From assembly GCA_900768725.1 (NCBI GenBank), contig CAAGDU010000139.1, forward strand, positions 1 to 14,662: a stretch of 14,662 nt of DNA. The letters are read 5' to 3'. Positions 13,177 through 14,662 of this stretch are shown piece after piece. A program made the position numbers and the translations under genes. Every line of letters starts with the position of its first letter. Position 1 is the first letter of the stretch. This DNA is from Bacteroidales bacterium. GTDB lineage: Bacteria; Bacteroidota; Bacteroidia; Bacteroidales; Paludibacteraceae. The notes below the pieces were generated by a model. It saw only the letters and a program-made list of their open reading frames with translations. It did not search any database and was not told where the DNA came from.

Positions 13177-14208
13177 ATGGAAGCAAGTCAATTCAAATCC
13201 GACCAATATGTTCGTTTCTGCCCGGGTTGCGGCGACCACGCTATCTGCATGGCGTTGCAGAAAGCCATGGCGCAGATAGGAGTGCCCACCCACGAGACGG
13301 TGGTTATCTCGGGTATCGGGTGCAGCAGCCGTATGCCCCACTACCTCAACACCTACGGCTTCAACACCATCCACGGTCGCGGTGCAGCCATCGCCACGGG
13401 CGTGAAGACCGCGCACCCTGAACTGACCGTCTGGCAGATGACCGGCGACGGCGACTGCCTCGCCATAGGCGGTAACCATTTCATCCACTCCCTCCGACGC
13501 AACGTGGACCTGAACATCTGCCTCTTCAACAACCGTATCTACGGGCTTACCAAGGGGCAGTACTCGCCCACCTCGCCGCGCGGCTTCGTCTCGAAGTCCA
13601 GCCCCTTCGGCACCGTGGAGCGTCCGTTCGTGCCCGCCGAGTTGGTGATGGGTGCACGGGGGACGTTCTTCGCCCGCACGCTGGATGTGGACATGCCCAC
13701 CACGGTGGACTGCATGGTGCAGGCGCAGCAACACAAGGGCGCCAGCGTGATAGAGTGCCTCGTCAACTGCGTGATTTTCAACAACGGCACGCATGACTGG
13801 ATAGCCGACCGCGACACGCGCGCCGAGCGCACCATCCTCCTCCGCCACGGCGAGAAGATGCTCTTCGGCAAAGACCTTGACAAGGGGCTTGCGCTCATCA
13901 CGGACGAGGGGGCACTGCTGCCGCACCTCGCCGTAGTGCCTGCCGACGACCCGCGGGTGCTCACCCACGATGCCACCATCGCTGACCCCACACTGCATCG
14001 TATGCTCGCCCTCATGGGGCAAGACCGCTACATGGAAGCCGGCGGCGAAAGCCACAGCGACCTGCCCATCGCCCTCGGCGTCATCCGCAACGTGGCGGAA
14101 GAGACCTACGACCACGCTGTGAATCAGCAGATTGCGGATGTGCAAGCCAAGTCGAAGATTCACACCTTCGACGAACTCCTCGGCACCTTGGAGCAATGGG
14201 AAGCGTAG
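13177..14208 (+). CDS. korB: 2-oxoacid:ferredoxin oxidoreductase, beta subunit
   Basis: This is the thiamine-diphosphate-binding subunit that pairs with the fused gamma-alpha subunit encoded just upstream. CPGCG (15-19), Cys49 in GIGCSSR and Cys198 in NCVIFNN are the expected ligands of the subunit's [4Fe-4S] cluster. GDGDCLAIGGN (90-100) through FNNRIYGLTKGQ (117-128) is the thiamine-diphosphate and Mg2+ motif. At 343 residues it is the usual length. The ATG at 13177 begins 88 bases after the korA stop, behind an AT-rich repeat hairpin, and has no recognisable Shine-Dalgarno. No separate ferredoxin-like subunit is encoded next to it, consistent with the two-subunit type. Confidence 0.95.
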   Translation: MEASQFKSDQYVRFCPGCGDHAICMALQKAMAQIGVPTHETVVISGIGCSSRMPHYLNTYGFNTIHGRGAAIATGVKTAHPELTVWQMTGDGDCLAIGGNHFIHSLRRNVDLNICLFNNRIYGLTKGQYSPTSPRGFVSKSSPFGTVERPFVPAELVMGARGTFFARTLDVDMPTTVDCMVQAQQHKGASVIECLVNCVIFNNGTHDWIADRDTRAERTILLRHGEKMLFGKDLDKGLALITDEGALLPHLAVVPADDPRVLTHDATIADPTLHRMLALMGQDRYMEAGGESHSDLPIALGVIRNVAEETYDHAVNQQIADVQAKSKIHTFDELLGTLEQWEA

Positions 14209-14212
14209 ATAA

Positions 14213-14240
14213 TTAAGAATTATGAATTAAGAATTAAGAG
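14213..14240. repeat. Four TTAAGAA-type heptamers after korB
   Basis: Units TTAAGAA, TTATGAA, TTAAGAA and TTAAGAG lie between the korB stop and rnhA. They repeat the pattern that follows the korA coding region, including the final TTAAGAG. Confidence 0.88.
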
Positions 14241-14258
14241 GGCATAGATTAAGTAGGA

Positions 14259-14662
14259 ATGTCTAAGCAACAGAAATTCTATGTTGTCTGGCAGGGGAAG
14301 CAGACGGGTGTCTTCACCTCGTGGGCGGATTGTGAAGCCCAAGTGAAAGGGGTGGAGGGTGCCAAATACAAGTCCTTTCCCACACGCGCCGAAGCAGAGG
14401 CGGCTCTCGCAGGAGAGCCGCCCGTTTGGCGCAAGAAAGGCGACGGCGGAGAGTCATCTGTATTGCGCAAGAGTGGGGATTTGCTGAGCAGAGTGGCGGG
14501 CTGCAAGGTAAAGCCCGTGTTGCCTGCACTGGCGGTGGATGCGGCTTGCTCGGGGAATCCGGGCATGATGGAGTTTCGGGGGGTGATAGCCGACACGGGG
14601 ACGGAGGTTTTCCACCGCGGACCTTTCCCCGAAGGGACGAACAATATCGGGGAGGTTCTGGC
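14259..14662 (+). CDS. rnhA: Ribonuclease HI with N-terminal viroplasmin-like domain (partial)
   Basis: This enzyme cleaves RNA in RNA-DNA hybrids, removing primers and R-loops. The first 134 residues are visible and the gene runs off the right edge. Residues 6-50 form the caulimovirus viroplasmin-like domain (KFYVVWQGKQTGVFTSW, then AKYKSFPTRAEAEAAL) that binds hybrids. A Gly/Lys-rich linker follows. The catalytic domain starts with VDAACSGNPG, giving the first catalytic Asp at 94, and reaches TNNIGE with the catalytic Glu at 132. The start ATG at 14259 lies 50 bases after korB on the same strand, so it may be read from the korA promoter. Confidence 0.92.
   Translation, partial: MSKQQKFYVVWQGKQTGVFTSWADCEAQVKGVEGAKYKSFPTRAEAEAALAGEPPVWRKKGDGGESSVLRKSGDLLSRVAGCKVKPVLPALAVDAACSGNPGMMEFRGVIADTGTEVFHRGPFPEGTNNIGEVL

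Noticed and set aside
13153..14196. 347-codon open frame on the minus strand opposite korB
   Set aside because: It is a frame shadow of a well-supported gene in GC-rich DNA, dominated by His, Val and Arg, and has no recognisable motif.
228..14240. CRISPR array
   Set aside because: The repeats are 7-8 bp, contiguous and without unique spacers, and no cas gene is present.

Overview
The window reads as a stretch of Bacteroidales (Bacteroidota) chromosome. The grounds are: two near-perfect Bacteroidetes-type promoters (TTTG, a 20-base gap, then TAnnTTTG); AT-rich leaders without a clear Shine-Dalgarno; a fused two-subunit 2-oxoacid:ferredoxin oxidoreductase; an RNase HI with an N-terminal viroplasmin-like domain; and a cluster of exported proteins resembling uncharacterised families I associate with this order. 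Coding DNA is GC-rich, intergenic DNA is AT-rich and repeat-laden. I see no tRNA, rRNA, CRISPR array, transposase or phage gene.

Layout. Positions 1-83 hold the end of an upstream + strand transcript and its terminator. A 32-bp imperfect inverted repeat then precedes an RhlE-like DEAD-box RNA helicase (264-1541, +). A repeat-filled gap (1542-1915) leads to a PduO-type cobalamin adenosyltransferase (1916-2467, +). A bidirectional terminator near 2490 separates it from a long minus-strand block read from 10714 down to 2517: lepA (elongation factor 4), two small paralogous exported proteins (one a lipoprotein), a DUF6175-like protein, a protein with a helical repeat region, a 444-residue exported protein, an NhaD/CitMHS-type ion transporter and a YqeY protein. 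A 418-bp divergent region (10715-11174) carries the lepA and korA promoters. korA and korB (+) follow, and rnhA runs off the right edge.

How the genes work together. korA and korB encode the two subunits of one ferredoxin-linked 2-oxoacid oxidoreductase. The five exported proteins are tightly packed on one strand and probably act together in the periplasm or at the outer membrane; their function is unknown. Weak resemblance to CsgG/LpoB and to FlgO/FlgP/FlgT-type outer-membrane accessory proteins is an inference only. The antiporter gene begins 4 bases after the last of them and is probably co-transcribed. The remaining genes are housekeeping.

The most distinctive DNA feature is degenerate tandem repeats of 7 bp (sometimes 8 bp) at most gene junctions. 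The sequence of the unit differs between sites but the period does not. Similar heptamer runs appear inside two genes: in the cobalamin adenosyltransferase, where they encode a seven-residue heptad, and in the interdomain linker of KorA.
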